This document shows, one piece after another, positions 8,256-15,920 of a stretch of DNA of 33,228 nucleotides. Made by a program: the position numbers and the translations under genes. Origin of the DNA: Bacillota bacterium (GTDB lineage Bacteria; Bacillota; Clostridia; Clostridiales; Clostridiaceae); NCBI GenBank assembly GCA_021779235.1, contig JAJYBA010000001.1, positions 1 through 33,228 of the forward strand, written 5' to 3'. Each line of letters opens with the position of its first letter. The first letter of the stretch is position 1. The notes under the pieces are model-generated. The model saw nothing but the letters and a program-made list of their open reading frames with translations, was not told the DNA's origin and searched no databases.

Positions 8256-8279
8256 ACAAAACAATTATTAATTGTTTTG
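8256..8279. repeat. Palindrome and conserved motif in dgt leader
   Basis: A perfect inverted repeat (11-base arms 8257-8267 and 8269-8279 around one base) lies 28 bases before the dgt ATG. One arm forms the motif ATAATTGTTTTGT (8268-8256, minus strand), which recurs before prmA with similar downstream spacing. It could be an operator or an RNA hairpin. Confidence 0.5.
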
Positions 8280-8489
8280 CCTCCTGAATTTAAGACTGCC
8301 TCTGTTATTTTTATTTAGGCATTTTCAAAAAAAATATCTAGTCACTATGTTTGTTATTCTTTTCAAGATGCAAGATACCTTAGTTAGTATTCTACAAATT
8401 AAATTAATTTCCCTTTTTTAATATTAAATGTATAATATTAAAATTTTATTAATATTCTAATAATGTAATAATTTTTTAGGAGTGTTAAG

Positions 8490-9560
8490 ATGCCCTCCAC
8501 GGCTAAAAATTTTAATAACATAAATTTATTATCTGAAGAAAATGTAAAAAAATACATTCTGCCTCAATATAACTTAACAAATGCTGATATCACACAAATT
8601 AAATTTAAAGATACTGATAAACAAAGAGCTGTATATAAAGTGCAATACTTTGATGAATGTTATTGTTTGAAAAAAGTTTATTATTCTGTAAAGGATTTGT
8701 TATTCGTATATTCTGCCATAGAATGGTTATATAGAAATAACATCCATGTGCCTCGTATACTGAAAACTGCCACTAATAGCAGATTTGTAAACTATAATAA
8801 TATGTTATTTATACTTACCCCTTGGGTTAATGGCACTAAATGCGACTACGATAATATTGATCATATTCTCGCATGCAGTACTAATCTTGCAAGTATGCAT
8901 AAAGTAAGTATTAACTTTAAACCTATATGTGGTAGTTCCATAAAGGAGGACTACAGCACGTTAAGCACTTCCATATATAAGCACTATGAAAGCCTTCTTA
9001 ATTTCTCCAATTTAGCTTATAAATATAATGATGCATTTTCAAAGCTGTATCTTGAACATTTTGATTCAAGTAGCAAGCTAGCACGGTATTCAGCAAATAT
9101 TGCTTATGATATCAACTTGAATAACCTTACAAAATCATTGTGCCATCTTGACTATGTTAATAAAAACATTATATTTGATACTAATAATGAAATTTGGGTA
9201 ATTGATTTTGATAAATGTCGAAATGACTATTGTGCCCATGATATTTCCTACTGTTTAAGGAGATTATTAAAAAGAGACAATACAAAATGGGATTTGGAGC
9301 TAGCTATAAGTTTTTTAGAATTATATGATAAAATCCTGCCGTTAAGCTTGGATGATTATAAATATATTCTTGTTTATTTAGCCTTTCCCCAAAGGTATTG
9401 GAAAATAGCAAGAGACTATTATGGTAACATTAATAAATGTAATAAAAAAGCCTTCTTTAATTTACTAAACAACTCAACTAACAAGAATGAATATCAATTA
9501 GATTTTATTGAAAAACTTAAATCCTATGTTGAAAATAAATTTAAAATAACTTTAAAATAA
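8490..9560 (+). CDS. CotS-family spore coat kinase-like protein
   Basis: This is the only plus-strand gene. The 356-residue product has the aminoglycoside phosphotransferase / choline kinase fold signature: a probable nucleotide-contacting lysine in CLKKVYY (about 61-62), the Brenner motif HLDYVNKN (H219, D221, N226) and the metal-binding IDFD (D239, D241). The C-terminal block DISYCLRRLLKR and later YLAFPQRYWKIARDYY are typical of CotS/CotI/YtaA proteins, which associate with the spore coat. Its substrate is unknown. The ATG at 8490 follows AGGAGTG by 5 bases. It is divergent from dgt and convergent with ppdK. A 12-bp AT-only hairpin overlaps its 3' end (about 9556-9583). Confidence 0.85.
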   Translation: MPSTAKNFNNINLLSEENVKKYILPQYNLTNADITQIKFKDTDKQRAVYKVQYFDECYCLKKVYYSVKDLLFVYSAIEWLYRNNIHVPRILKTATNSRFVNYNNMLFILTPWVNGTKCDYDNIDHILACSTNLASMHKVSINFKPICGSSIKEDYSTLSTSIYKHYESLLNFSNLAYKYNDAFSKLYLEHFDSSSKLARYSANIAYDINLNNLTKSLCHLDYVNKNIIFDTNNEIWVIDFDKCRNDYCAHDISYCLRRLLKRDNTKWDLELAISFLELYDKILPLSLDDYKYILVYLAFPQRYWKIARDYYGNINKCNKKAFFNLLNNSTNKNEYQLDFIEKLKSYVENKFKITLK

Positions 9561-9611
9561 CTTAATTAATACTAATTAAGTTATACTAACCTTTTAAATT
9601 TATAAATAACT

Positions 9612-9651
9612 TAAAATAAAAAGCCACTGCAAAGCAGCGGCTTTTATTTTA
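9612..9651. terminator. Bidirectional terminator between the CotS-like gene and ppdK
   Basis: A strong hairpin, with arms around AAAGCCACTGC and GCAGCGGCTTT separated by AAA, is flanked by A-rich and T-rich runs. It therefore reads as an intrinsic terminator on both strands and separates two convergent genes. Confidence 0.88.
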
Positions 9652-9680
9652 AATTAATTAACTAAATCATCGTGAAAATA

Positions 9681-12317
9681 CTATTTTTTTCTTGGATTAT
9701 TTACTTCTGCTTGAGCAGCTGCAAGTCTTGCAACTGGAACTCTGAATGGTGAACATGATACATAATCAAGTCCTACATTGTGGCAGAATTCAACAGAAGA
9801 TGGATCTCCACCGTGTTCTCCGCATATTCCAAGTTTTAGAGCTGGTCTAGTTGATCTTCCAAGTTCAGCAGCCATTTTAACAAGCTTGCCTACTCCTGTT
9901 TGATCTAATTTTTGGAATGGATCAAATTCGTAAACTTTCTTTTCATAGTAATCTTTTAAGAAGTTTCCAGCATCATCTCTTGAGAATCCAAAAGTCATTT
10001 GTGTTAAATCATTTGTTCCAAATGAGAAGAATTCTGCTTCTTTTGCTATTAAATCAGCTGTAAGTGCTGCTCTTGGTATTTCAATCATTGTACCAACCAT
10101 GTATTTTAAATCAATACCTTTTTCAGCTATGATTTGATCTGCAATTCTTACTACTATATCTTTAACATATTTTAATTCTTTAACTTCTCCAACTAAAGGA
10201 ATCATTATTTCTGGAACAATATTATATCCTTTTCTAGTCTTGACATCTATAGCAGCTTCAATAACCGCTCTAGTTTGCATTTCAGCTATTTCTGGATATG
10301 ATACTGCAAGTCTACATCCTCTGTGTCCCATCATTGGGTTAAACTCATGTAATGATTCAACAGTAGCTTTTAGCTCTTCAAAAGTTATTCCCATATCACT
10401 TGCTAATTCTTTTATATCTTCATCAGCATGTGGTAAGAATTCATGTAGTGGTGGATCTAAGAATCTGATTGTAGCTGGTCTTTCTGCAAGTTCTTCATAG
10501 ATTCCTATAAAGTCTTTTCTTTGCATTGGTAATAATTTTTCTAATGCTACTCTTCTTGAAGGTTCGTCTTTAGCAACGATCATTTCTCTTATAGCTGCTA
10601 TTCTATCAGTATCAAAGAACATATGCTCAGTTCTGCATAATCCTATTCCTTCTGCACCATATTTAACTGCTTGTGCAGTATCTCTTGGAGTATCAGCATT
10701 AGTTCTAACTTTTAGGCTTCTTATTTCATCTGCCCAACCCATAAATGTTCCAAAGTATCCACTTATTTCTGGTTCAACTGTTTTGATTTGTCCTGCATAA
10801 ACGTTTCCTGTACTTCCATCTATTGATATAAAGTCACCTTCGTGATATACAGTTTCTCCAATTTGGAAAGTTCTAGCTTCTTCATTAACTTTTAATTCTC
10901 CACAACCAGCAACGCAACAAGTTCCCATTCCTCTTGCAACAACCGCAGCATGAGAAGTCATTCCTCCTCTTACTGTTAATATACCTTCTGCAGCAACCAT
11001 ACCTTCAATATCTTCTGGTGAAGTTTCAAGTCTTACAAGAACAACTTTTTCTCCAGCTGCATGTTTAGCTTTTGCATCTTCAGCAGTAAAGTAAACTTTT
11101 CCACAAGCAGCTCCAGGAGATGCTGGTAAACCTTTAGCTATTACTGTAGAGTTCTTTAAATCTACTGTATCAAAGTTAGGGTGAAGTAATGTATCAAGTT
11201 GTTTTGGATCAACCTTCATCATAGCTTCTTCTTTACTTAACATTCCTTCTTCAACTAACTCAACAGCAATTTTTAATGCAGCTTGTGCAGTTCTCTTACC
11301 GTTTCTTGTTTGTAAGAAGTATAATTTTCCATCTTCAATTGTGAACTCCATGTCTTGCATATCTTTGTAGTGCTTTTCAAGAGTGTTAACTATGTTCATA
11401 AATTGGTTATATACTTCTGGCATATCTTTTTCAAGTTGAGATATATCTTGTGGTGTTCTTATTCCTGCAACAACGTCTTCACCTTGTGCATTCATTAAGT
11501 ATTCAGCATATATTCCTTTTTCACCAGTAGATGGGTTTCTTGAGAAAGCAACACCTGTTCCAGATGTTTCTCCTTTGTTACCAAATACCATTTCTTGAAC
11601 GTTTACTGCTGTTCCCCAATCTCCTGGAATATCATTTAATCTTCTATATACGTTAGCTCTTGGATTATCCCATGATCTAAATACTGCTGTAATAGACTCG
11701 ATTAATTGACTTGTTGGATCACTTGGGAATTCTTCGCCTTTATCTTTTTTATAGAATTCTTTAAATTGTTTAACTAATTCTTTTAAGTCATTAGCATCTA
11801 ATTCTGTATCGAATTTAACGCCTTTTTCTTCTTTCATTTTATCCATTATGTTTTCAAAGTTTCTTTTTTCAACGTCCATAACAACGTCAGCAAACATTTG
11901 GATAAATCTTCTGTAAGAGTCATAAGCAAATCTTGGGTTATTTGTTAGTTTTGCCATAACTTCTACTGTATCATCATTTAATCCAAGATTTAAAATCGTA
12001 TCCATCATACCAGGCATTGAAGCTCTTGCTCCAGATCTAACTGATACAAGTAATGGATTTTCTAAACTTCCAAATTTCTTTCCTGTAATGTTTTCAAGTT
12101 CAGTCATTTTAGCATGAATTTCAGCAACAATTTCAGATGCGATTAATTGACCATCTTCATAGTATTTATTACAAGCTTCAGTAGTAACTGTGAATCCCTG
12201 TGGTACTGGAATTCCAAGGCTCGTCATATCTGCAAGGTTTGCACCTTTTCCGCCTAGAAGATTTTTCATTGAAAGATTACCTTCGCTAAAAAGGTAAACA
12301 TACTTTTTGTTTTCCAT
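9681..12317 (-). CDS. ppdK: Pyruvate, phosphate dikinase
   Basis: PPDK interconverts pyruvate, ATP and phosphate with phosphoenolpyruvate, AMP and pyrophosphate, acting in glycolysis or gluconeogenesis in anaerobes. The 878-residue chain has the three expected parts: an ATP-grasp nucleotide-binding region (KNLLGGKGANLADM at the N-terminus; RSGARASMPGMMDTILNLG about 94-112), the swivelling phosphohistidine domain (GGMTSHAAVVARGMG with T454 and H456), and a C-terminal TIM-barrel PEP/pyruvate domain ending with GICGEHGGDPSSVEF. Length and motif positions match the Clostridium symbiosum enzyme. T454 is the family's regulatory phosphorylation position. The ATG at 12317 follows AAGGGG by 10 bases, with a TTGTATACAA palindrome between them. 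An HTH-CBS regulator lies directly upstream, suggesting local transcriptional control. Confidence 0.98.
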   Translation of the reverse strand: MENKKYVYLFSEGNLSMKNLLGGKGANLADMTSLGIPVPQGFTVTTEACNKYYEDGQLIASEIVAEIHAKMTELENITGKKFGSLENPLLVSVRSGARASMPGMMDTILNLGLNDDTVEVMAKLTNNPRFAYDSYRRFIQMFADVVMDVEKRNFENIMDKMKEEKGVKFDTELDANDLKELVKQFKEFYKKDKGEEFPSDPTSQLIESITAVFRSWDNPRANVYRRLNDIPGDWGTAVNVQEMVFGNKGETSGTGVAFSRNPSTGEKGIYAEYLMNAQGEDVVAGIRTPQDISQLEKDMPEVYNQFMNIVNTLEKHYKDMQDMEFTIEDGKLYFLQTRNGKRTAQAALKIAVELVEEGMLSKEEAMMKVDPKQLDTLLHPNFDTVDLKNSTVIAKGLPASPGAACGKVYFTAEDAKAKHAAGEKVVLVRLETSPEDIEGMVAAEGILTVRGGMTSHAAVVARGMGTCCVAGCGELKVNEEARTFQIGETVYHEGDFISIDGSTGNVYAGQIKTVEPEISGYFGTFMGWADEIRSLKVRTNADTPRDTAQAVKYGAEGIGLCRTEHMFFDTDRIAAIREMIVAKDEPSRRVALEKLLPMQRKDFIGIYEELAERPATIRFLDPPLHEFLPHADEDIKELASDMGITFEELKATVESLHEFNPMMGHRGCRLAVSYPEIAEMQTRAVIEAAIDVKTRKGYNIVPEIMIPLVGEVKELKYVKDIVVRIADQIIAEKGIDLKYMVGTMIEIPRAALTADLIAKEAEFFSFGTNDLTQMTFGFSRDDAGNFLKDYYEKKVYEFDPFQKLDQTGVGKLVKMAAELGRSTRPALKLGICGEHGGDPSSVEFCHNVGLDYVSCSPFRVPVARLAAAQAEVNNPRKK

Positions 12318-12342
12318 TTGTATACAACCCCTTCGATTCTAA

Positions 12343-12383
12343 ATTATATATGATAACGGGTATAAAAAGGTCCCACCTGGGAC
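12343..12383 (-). promoter_or_regulatory. Terminator-like hairpin and -10 element between the CBS regulator and ppdK
   Basis: A short GTCCC/GGGAC hairpin (12370-12383) followed by CTTTTTAT could end the regulator transcript. A TATAAT (12343-12348) lies just downstream with no clear -35. The overlapping TATCATATATA (12355-12345, minus) matches 10 of 11 positions of the CcpN consensus TRTGHYATAYW as I remember it, a weak signal in AT-rich DNA. Confidence 0.35.
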
Positions 12384-12415
12384 AATCTCTACCCATCTTC
12401 ACTGACTTTAGTTTT

Positions 12416-13057
12416 TTAGCCATTCTCACCCATTTTCACAAATAACCTTGTGATATTAGTTTTAGATATTTTACCTACAATTTGAAATGTTTCTTTTCCA
12501 TTTTCAAATTTTCTTTCTACTACAGGCAGACTGTCTACTTCATGTTCAATAATTCTTTGTGCAGCTAAATATACACTATCTTCTCTTTCAACAAGCACTA
12601 TGTTTGGCATTCTAGTCATTATTATACCTACAGGCACTTTGTGCATATCTGTGCCACCCATAGCCATTTTAAGAAAGTCTTTTCTAGACACAGCTCCCAC
12701 TAAACTTCCATTATTATGTATAAATAAAGTACCTACATCATTTAAAAACAAGTGTACTATAGCATCGTAAACCATGGTCTCTTCTGTTGCCATTACAGGT
12801 TTAGACATTATGTCATTAACCTTAATATTTCTTATATAGTCATAAACTAAACTGTAAGAGGGTTTCTTTGAATAGATATATCCAACCTTGGGTCTTGCTT
12901 CTAAAATGCCCGTCATTGTTAATATTGCCAAATCTGGTCTTAGTGCAGCCCTTGTGACGCCTAACTTATTTGCTAGTCGTTCACTTGTAATAGGTGGATT
13001 TTCTTTAACTAATCTTATTATCTCTTCTTGTCTCGGTGTTAATTTTATTTTTTCCAC
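12416..13057 (-). CDS. HTH-CBS transcriptional regulator (CcpN/YqzB-like)
   Basis: The 213-residue product has an N-terminal winged-helix domain (residues 1-60, LTPRQEEIIRLVKENPPITSERLANKLGVTR region) followed by two CBS repeats (about 75-135 and 140-205; DIMSKPVMATEETMVYDAIVHL and IMTRMPNIVLVEREDSVYLAAQ regions). CcpN-type proteins repress gluconeogenic genes and sense adenine nucleotides or related metabolites through the CBS pair. Adjacency to ppdK supports a role in controlling PEP/pyruvate interconversion, but that is inferred. The start is a GTG at 13057; the purine-rich site GAAAGAGG is unusually close to it, and no other start is available because an in-frame TAA lies four codons upstream. 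Inverted repeats upstream may be its operator. Confidence 0.85.
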   Translation of the reverse strand: MEKIKLTPRQEEIIRLVKENPPITSERLANKLGVTRAALRPDLAILTMTGILEARPKVGYIYSKKPSYSLVYDYIRNIKVNDIMSKPVMATEETMVYDAIVHLFLNDVGTLFIHNNGSLVGAVSRKDFLKMAMGGTDMHKVPVGIIMTRMPNIVLVEREDSVYLAAQRIIEHEVDSLPVVERKFENGKETFQIVGKISKTNITRLFVKMGENG

Positions 13058-13100
13058 CCTCTTTCTATTTTAACTTGTTATTCATGGTATATATATGCAG

Positions 13101-13125
13101 TTTTGCAATACAAATTATTGCAAAA
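13101..13125. promoter_or_regulatory. Candidate operator: TTTTGCAATA inverted repeat
   Basis: A perfect 10-bp inverted repeat with a 5-base spacer lies 44-68 bases before the regulator start. A related palindrome, TTATTGCAATAA, is at 13175-13186, near a TATAAT at 13164-13169. The pair looks like a two-site operator for autoregulation. The rest of 13058-13481 (about 420 bases) holds only these repeats, the hairpin at 13375-13439, and AT-rich DNA with no supported gene. Confidence 0.5.
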
Positions 13126-13374
13126 ATTACTATTTAACTAAAATTCTACATACCATGTGTAACATTATACCACGTTATTGCAATAAAATGTAGGATTTTT
13201 TAATCACTTTTTTGTTTAAAAGAATAAAATATTCCTATATTAATATTTTATTCTTAGCTTTCCTCTATTTTTCTCTAAATATTATCTTTGGAACATATCA
13301 TAAAAATTATTCATATTTTTATATAATATTAATAATCTTTCACAAACAATATTTAAATAAGCTTTTAAACATAG

Positions 13375-13439
13375 TTAGATTTTTCCTTTTATAAAGCCAG
13401 CAAGTGTTAGTTGCTGGCTTTGTAAAAGGAAAAATCTAA
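13375..13439. terminator. Very long hairpin downstream of the DUF4342 gene
   Basis: The arms 13375-13403 and 13411-13439 (29 bases each, one mismatch that can pair as a wobble, 7-base loop) form a near-perfect stem. The inner GCCAGCAA/TTGCTGGC part is terminator-like and followed by TTTATA on the minus strand. The extra 16 bp of complementary flank exceeds what termination needs. Confidence 0.65.
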
Positions 13440-13481
13440 TTGGTACCAGTTCTAAAAATCCAAAATTCAAGAATGAAGCCA

Positions 13482-14081
13482 TTATTTTTCTTCTTTTTCT
13501 TCTTCTTTTTCTTCCTCAAATTTTACAGTATATTGGTATACATTTTCATCACTGCTATCTTTATTACTTTTACTAAAGCTATCTTTTGTATCATTGAATT
13601 TTTCTTTTACATCTTCACTTATATCATTCATTTTAACTCTTACGTCTTCTACAGTATTTTTGATAATAGTATTAACTACTTCTACAGTACCATCTGCTTT
13701 AGTTATCTCAATTGTAACCTTTGTTAGTACTGCTGTTAATAAACCTATTCCAATTAACGCAGGGAATATTAATCCAACTATTCCGGCTGCAATACCAGCA
13801 TTAACAGGTATATCTATAACTACAGTTTCATCTTTTTTGATTTTTATCCTTGTTACATTACCTTTTTTTACAGTATCTTTTATCCATGCTAAAAACTCAT
13901 CCTTTGTAGTATACATTTCTTCCATATTAAATTTAGGCGATTTTTTTTGTTTTGCTTCTATATAAATCAAAGCATTAACTACATCACCATCACATTCTTC
14001 TAATGCTTCTTTAGCATCAGTATATGAAACTCCTGTTCTCTCTTTAATGATGTCAATCTTCTCTAGTGTAATTTCTACCAT
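13482..14081 (-). CDS. DUF4342 domain-containing protein with UBA-like N-terminus
   Basis: The 199-residue product starts with a UBA/EF-Ts-like helical module (ITLEKIDIIKERTGVSYTDAKEALEECDGDVVNALIYIE region, residues 1-42). A central region follows in which VTRIKIKKDETVVIDIPVNAG is followed by a glycine- and isoleucine-rich hydrophobic segment (about 95-120) that may insert in the membrane, typical of DUF4342. The C-terminus is very acidic and ends in repeated Glu-Glu-Lys units. Function is unknown; the N-terminal module suggests protein or nascent-chain contact. The ATG at 14081 is chosen over one at 14090 because AAGGAG is 9 bases before it and abuts the other. Confidence 0.8.
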   Translation of the reverse strand: MVEITLEKIDIIKERTGVSYTDAKEALEECDGDVVNALIYIEAKQKKSPKFNMEEMYTTKDEFLAWIKDTVKKGNVTRIKIKKDETVVIDIPVNAGIAAGIVGLIFPALIGIGLLTAVLTKVTIEITKADGTVEVVNTIIKNTVEDVRVKMNDISEDVKEKFNDTKDSFSKSNKDSSDENVYQYTVKFEEEKEEEKEEK

Positions 14082-14123
14082 TAAAATCATCTCCTTATAA
14101 TTTATCTGAGATATAAAACAATA

Positions 14124-14873
14124 TTAATTGTTATATTCCCTTAGATAGTCAAATATTTCTAAACTCTTTGGCTTTCGAGTATAATTTTGGGAAATAATAT
14201 AAGATAAAATTTTGTATAACTCTAGTTTGCATGACTCTGAAACTGCTAATCTATGAATTTTATCCATACCAAAATTATTTAAGAATTTTAATGTATTATA
14301 TGTAGGGTTTGAAATATATATACTATTTAACTTTTCACATTCTTTGCAAATGGGACCATAAGAATGTAAATCGATATTATTAGATAAAGTGATTTTTTTT
14401 CTACATTTAACACATTGATTAAAATTCAATTCATAACCTGTTGCCTTTAACAATTTTGTTTCAAATGCTCTTGCTAAAATCTCTATATCCATAACGTCGT
14501 TTTTTATAAAATAAAAAGCAGTAACTAAATCCTTAAAAAGTTCTTTATTAACCTCATCACACTCTAGTGCAATATCAATTAATTCATTAAAATATGAAGC
14601 GTAAGTAATTGTATTAAGGTCCCTTAATAATTGTTGAAAAGAATCTATAATTGTAACTTCATTTATAGTATATAAATTCTTACCTTTAAAAAGTATAAAT
14701 TCTCCATAGGAACAAGGTAATGTGGATGATATATATCTACTTTTACTTTTTCGAGCTCCCTTCGCTATGGCAGTTATTTTACCAAAATCCTCAGTAAAAA
14801 GCCAAACTAGCTTATCCGCCTCTTTAAACTCTTGTGTTTTTATGACAATAGCTCTAGTTTTTAAAATTGACAG
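14124..14873 (-). CDS. recO: DNA repair protein RecO, probable CTG start
   Basis: RecO loads RecA with RecR in recombinational repair. The frame encodes a complete RecO-like protein of 249 residues if read from CTG at 14873. The N-terminal OB fold is clear (SILKTRAIVIKTQEF, then WLFTEDFGKITAIAKGARK), and a four-cysteine zinc site follows (C154, C157, C176, C179). The first ATG in frame (14492) would remove the whole OB fold and leave only 122 residues. Upstream of CTG the frame meets TAA nine codons earlier with no ATG, GTG or TTG between. AGGGG lies 8 bases before the CTG, a good ribosome binding position. A 117-base gap with a hairpin separates it from era. Confidence 0.85.
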   Translation of the reverse strand: MSILKTRAIVIKTQEFKEADKLVWLFTEDFGKITAIAKGARKSKSRYISSTLPCSYGEFILFKGKNLYTINEVTIIDSFQQLLRDLNTITYASYFNELIDIALECDEVNKELFKDLVTAFYFIKNDVMDIEILARAFETKLLKATGYELNFNQCVKCRKKITLSNNIDLHSYGPICKECEKLNSIYISNPTYNTLKFLNNFGMDKIHRLAVSESCKLELYKILSYIISQNYTRKPKSLEIFDYLREYNN

Positions 14874-14914
14874 AAAATCATCCCCTACTTTTATATGGAT
14901 TTAACTGCACTTGA

Positions 14915-14953
14915 GAAGACTAAAAATCCACTTAAGTGGCTTGTTTCGTCTTC
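14915..14953. other. Nested inverted repeats in the era-recO gap
   Basis: GAAGAC (14915-14920) pairs with GTCTTC (14948-14953), enclosing the perfect 12-base palindrome CCACTTAAGTGG (14928-14939), which is followed on the minus strand by ATTTTTAG. It may be a weak terminator or attenuator between era and recO. Confidence 0.45.
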
Positions 14954-14990
14954 CAAAGTAGATAACTTAAATCTTTCAGCAGATTTTTAT

Positions 14991-15872
14991 CTATTTATAT
15001 CCGAGCTCCTTCAAAATACTTGAAGTGTCTCTCCATTCTTTCTTTACCTTCACCCATAATCTTAGATATACTTTTTCACCTAAAAATTTCATTATATCTT
15101 GTCTTGCATAGGTAGAGATTTGCTTAAGGGTTTTTCCGCCTTTTCCAATTATTATACCCTTATGTGAATCTTTTTCACATAGCATATTTGCTTCAATATT
15201 ATATATATTTTTTTCATCTCTTTTCATGGAAATAATTTCTATTGCTATTCCATGAGGTACTTCTTGGGATAATAGCTTCAAAGCCTTTTCTCTTATGATT
15301 TCAGTGATAATAAATCTTTCTTGTTGGTCAGTAATCATATCTTCTGGGTAGTATAAAGGTCCTTCAGGAATATGCTCAGCTATTAGTTTAGTAACAGTAT
15401 CCACATTTTTACCTTTTATAGCGGATATTGGTATTATTTCTTTAAAGTTGAAATATTCAGAATAACCTTGAACAGTTTTAGCTACCCTATCCTGAGTATT
15501 TTCGTCAATCTTATTAACTAATAAAAACACTGGAATTTTAGTGTCTTTTAACTGTTCAAGAATATGCATATCACCTTTATCAATTTCATCACCTGGTGTA
15601 GTTATAAATAATATCACATCAACTTCATCAGTAGATTGTTTCGCTACTTTAACCATATACTCTCCTAGCTTATGTCTAGGTTTATGCATTCCTGGAGTAT
15701 CTACAAATATTATTTGAGACTCTTTATTTGTTAAGATAGTTTGAATATTATTTCTTGTAGTTTGGGGTCTGTTAGACACAATTGATAATTTTTCCCCCAT
15801 AATATGATTTATTAATGTAGATTTTCCTACATTAGGTCTTCCTATAATAGTTACAAATCCTGATTTAAACAT
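14991..15872 (-). CDS. era: GTPase Era
   Basis: Era is an essential GTPase that binds 16S rRNA near its 3' end and helps mature the 30S subunit. All G motifs are intact: G1 GRPNVGKS (11-18), G3 DTPG (58-61) and G4 NKID (120-123). The C-terminal KH RNA-binding domain contains GKGG (243-246). The 293-residue length is typical. The ATG at 15872 follows GAGGAGG by 6 bases. It lies between cdd and recO, the standard Firmicute order. Confidence 0.97.
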   Translation of the reverse strand: MFKSGFVTIIGRPNVGKSTLINHIMGEKLSIVSNRPQTTRNNIQTILTNKESQIIFVDTPGMHKPRHKLGEYMVKVAKQSTDEVDVILFITTPGDEIDKGDMHILEQLKDTKIPVFLLVNKIDENTQDRVAKTVQGYSEYFNFKEIIPISAIKGKNVDTVTKLIAEHIPEGPLYYPEDMITDQQERFIITEIIREKALKLLSQEVPHGIAIEIISMKRDEKNIYNIEANMLCEKDSHKGIIIGKGGKTLKQISTYARQDIMKFLGEKVYLRLWVKVKKEWRDTSSILKELGYK

Positions 15873-15920
15873 ATATCCTCCTCGTGGTTCTCTTAAGCAG
15901 ATAGTAATTGCTTTCCTATC

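Noticed and set aside
8229..8264. N-terminal extension of dgt from a TTG at 8264
   Set aside because: The next AGGAGG upstream is 15 bases away, while the ATG at 8228 has an ideal site and matches the family start.
13212..13394. Small hydrophobic plus-strand frame of 60 codons
   Set aside because: Its TTG start has no ribosome binding site, its composition is what AT-rich noncoding DNA gives, and it runs into the hairpin at 13375.
13440..13965. Plus-strand frames with poly-Phe and Ser/Thr-rich products
   Set aside because: They are shadows of the DUF4342 gene, whose Glu/Lys repeat reads as Phe and Leu on the other strand.
14124..14492. Truncated RecO starting at the internal ATG
   Set aside because: The same frame continues upstream with a complete RecO N-terminal OB fold, so this is not a truncation.
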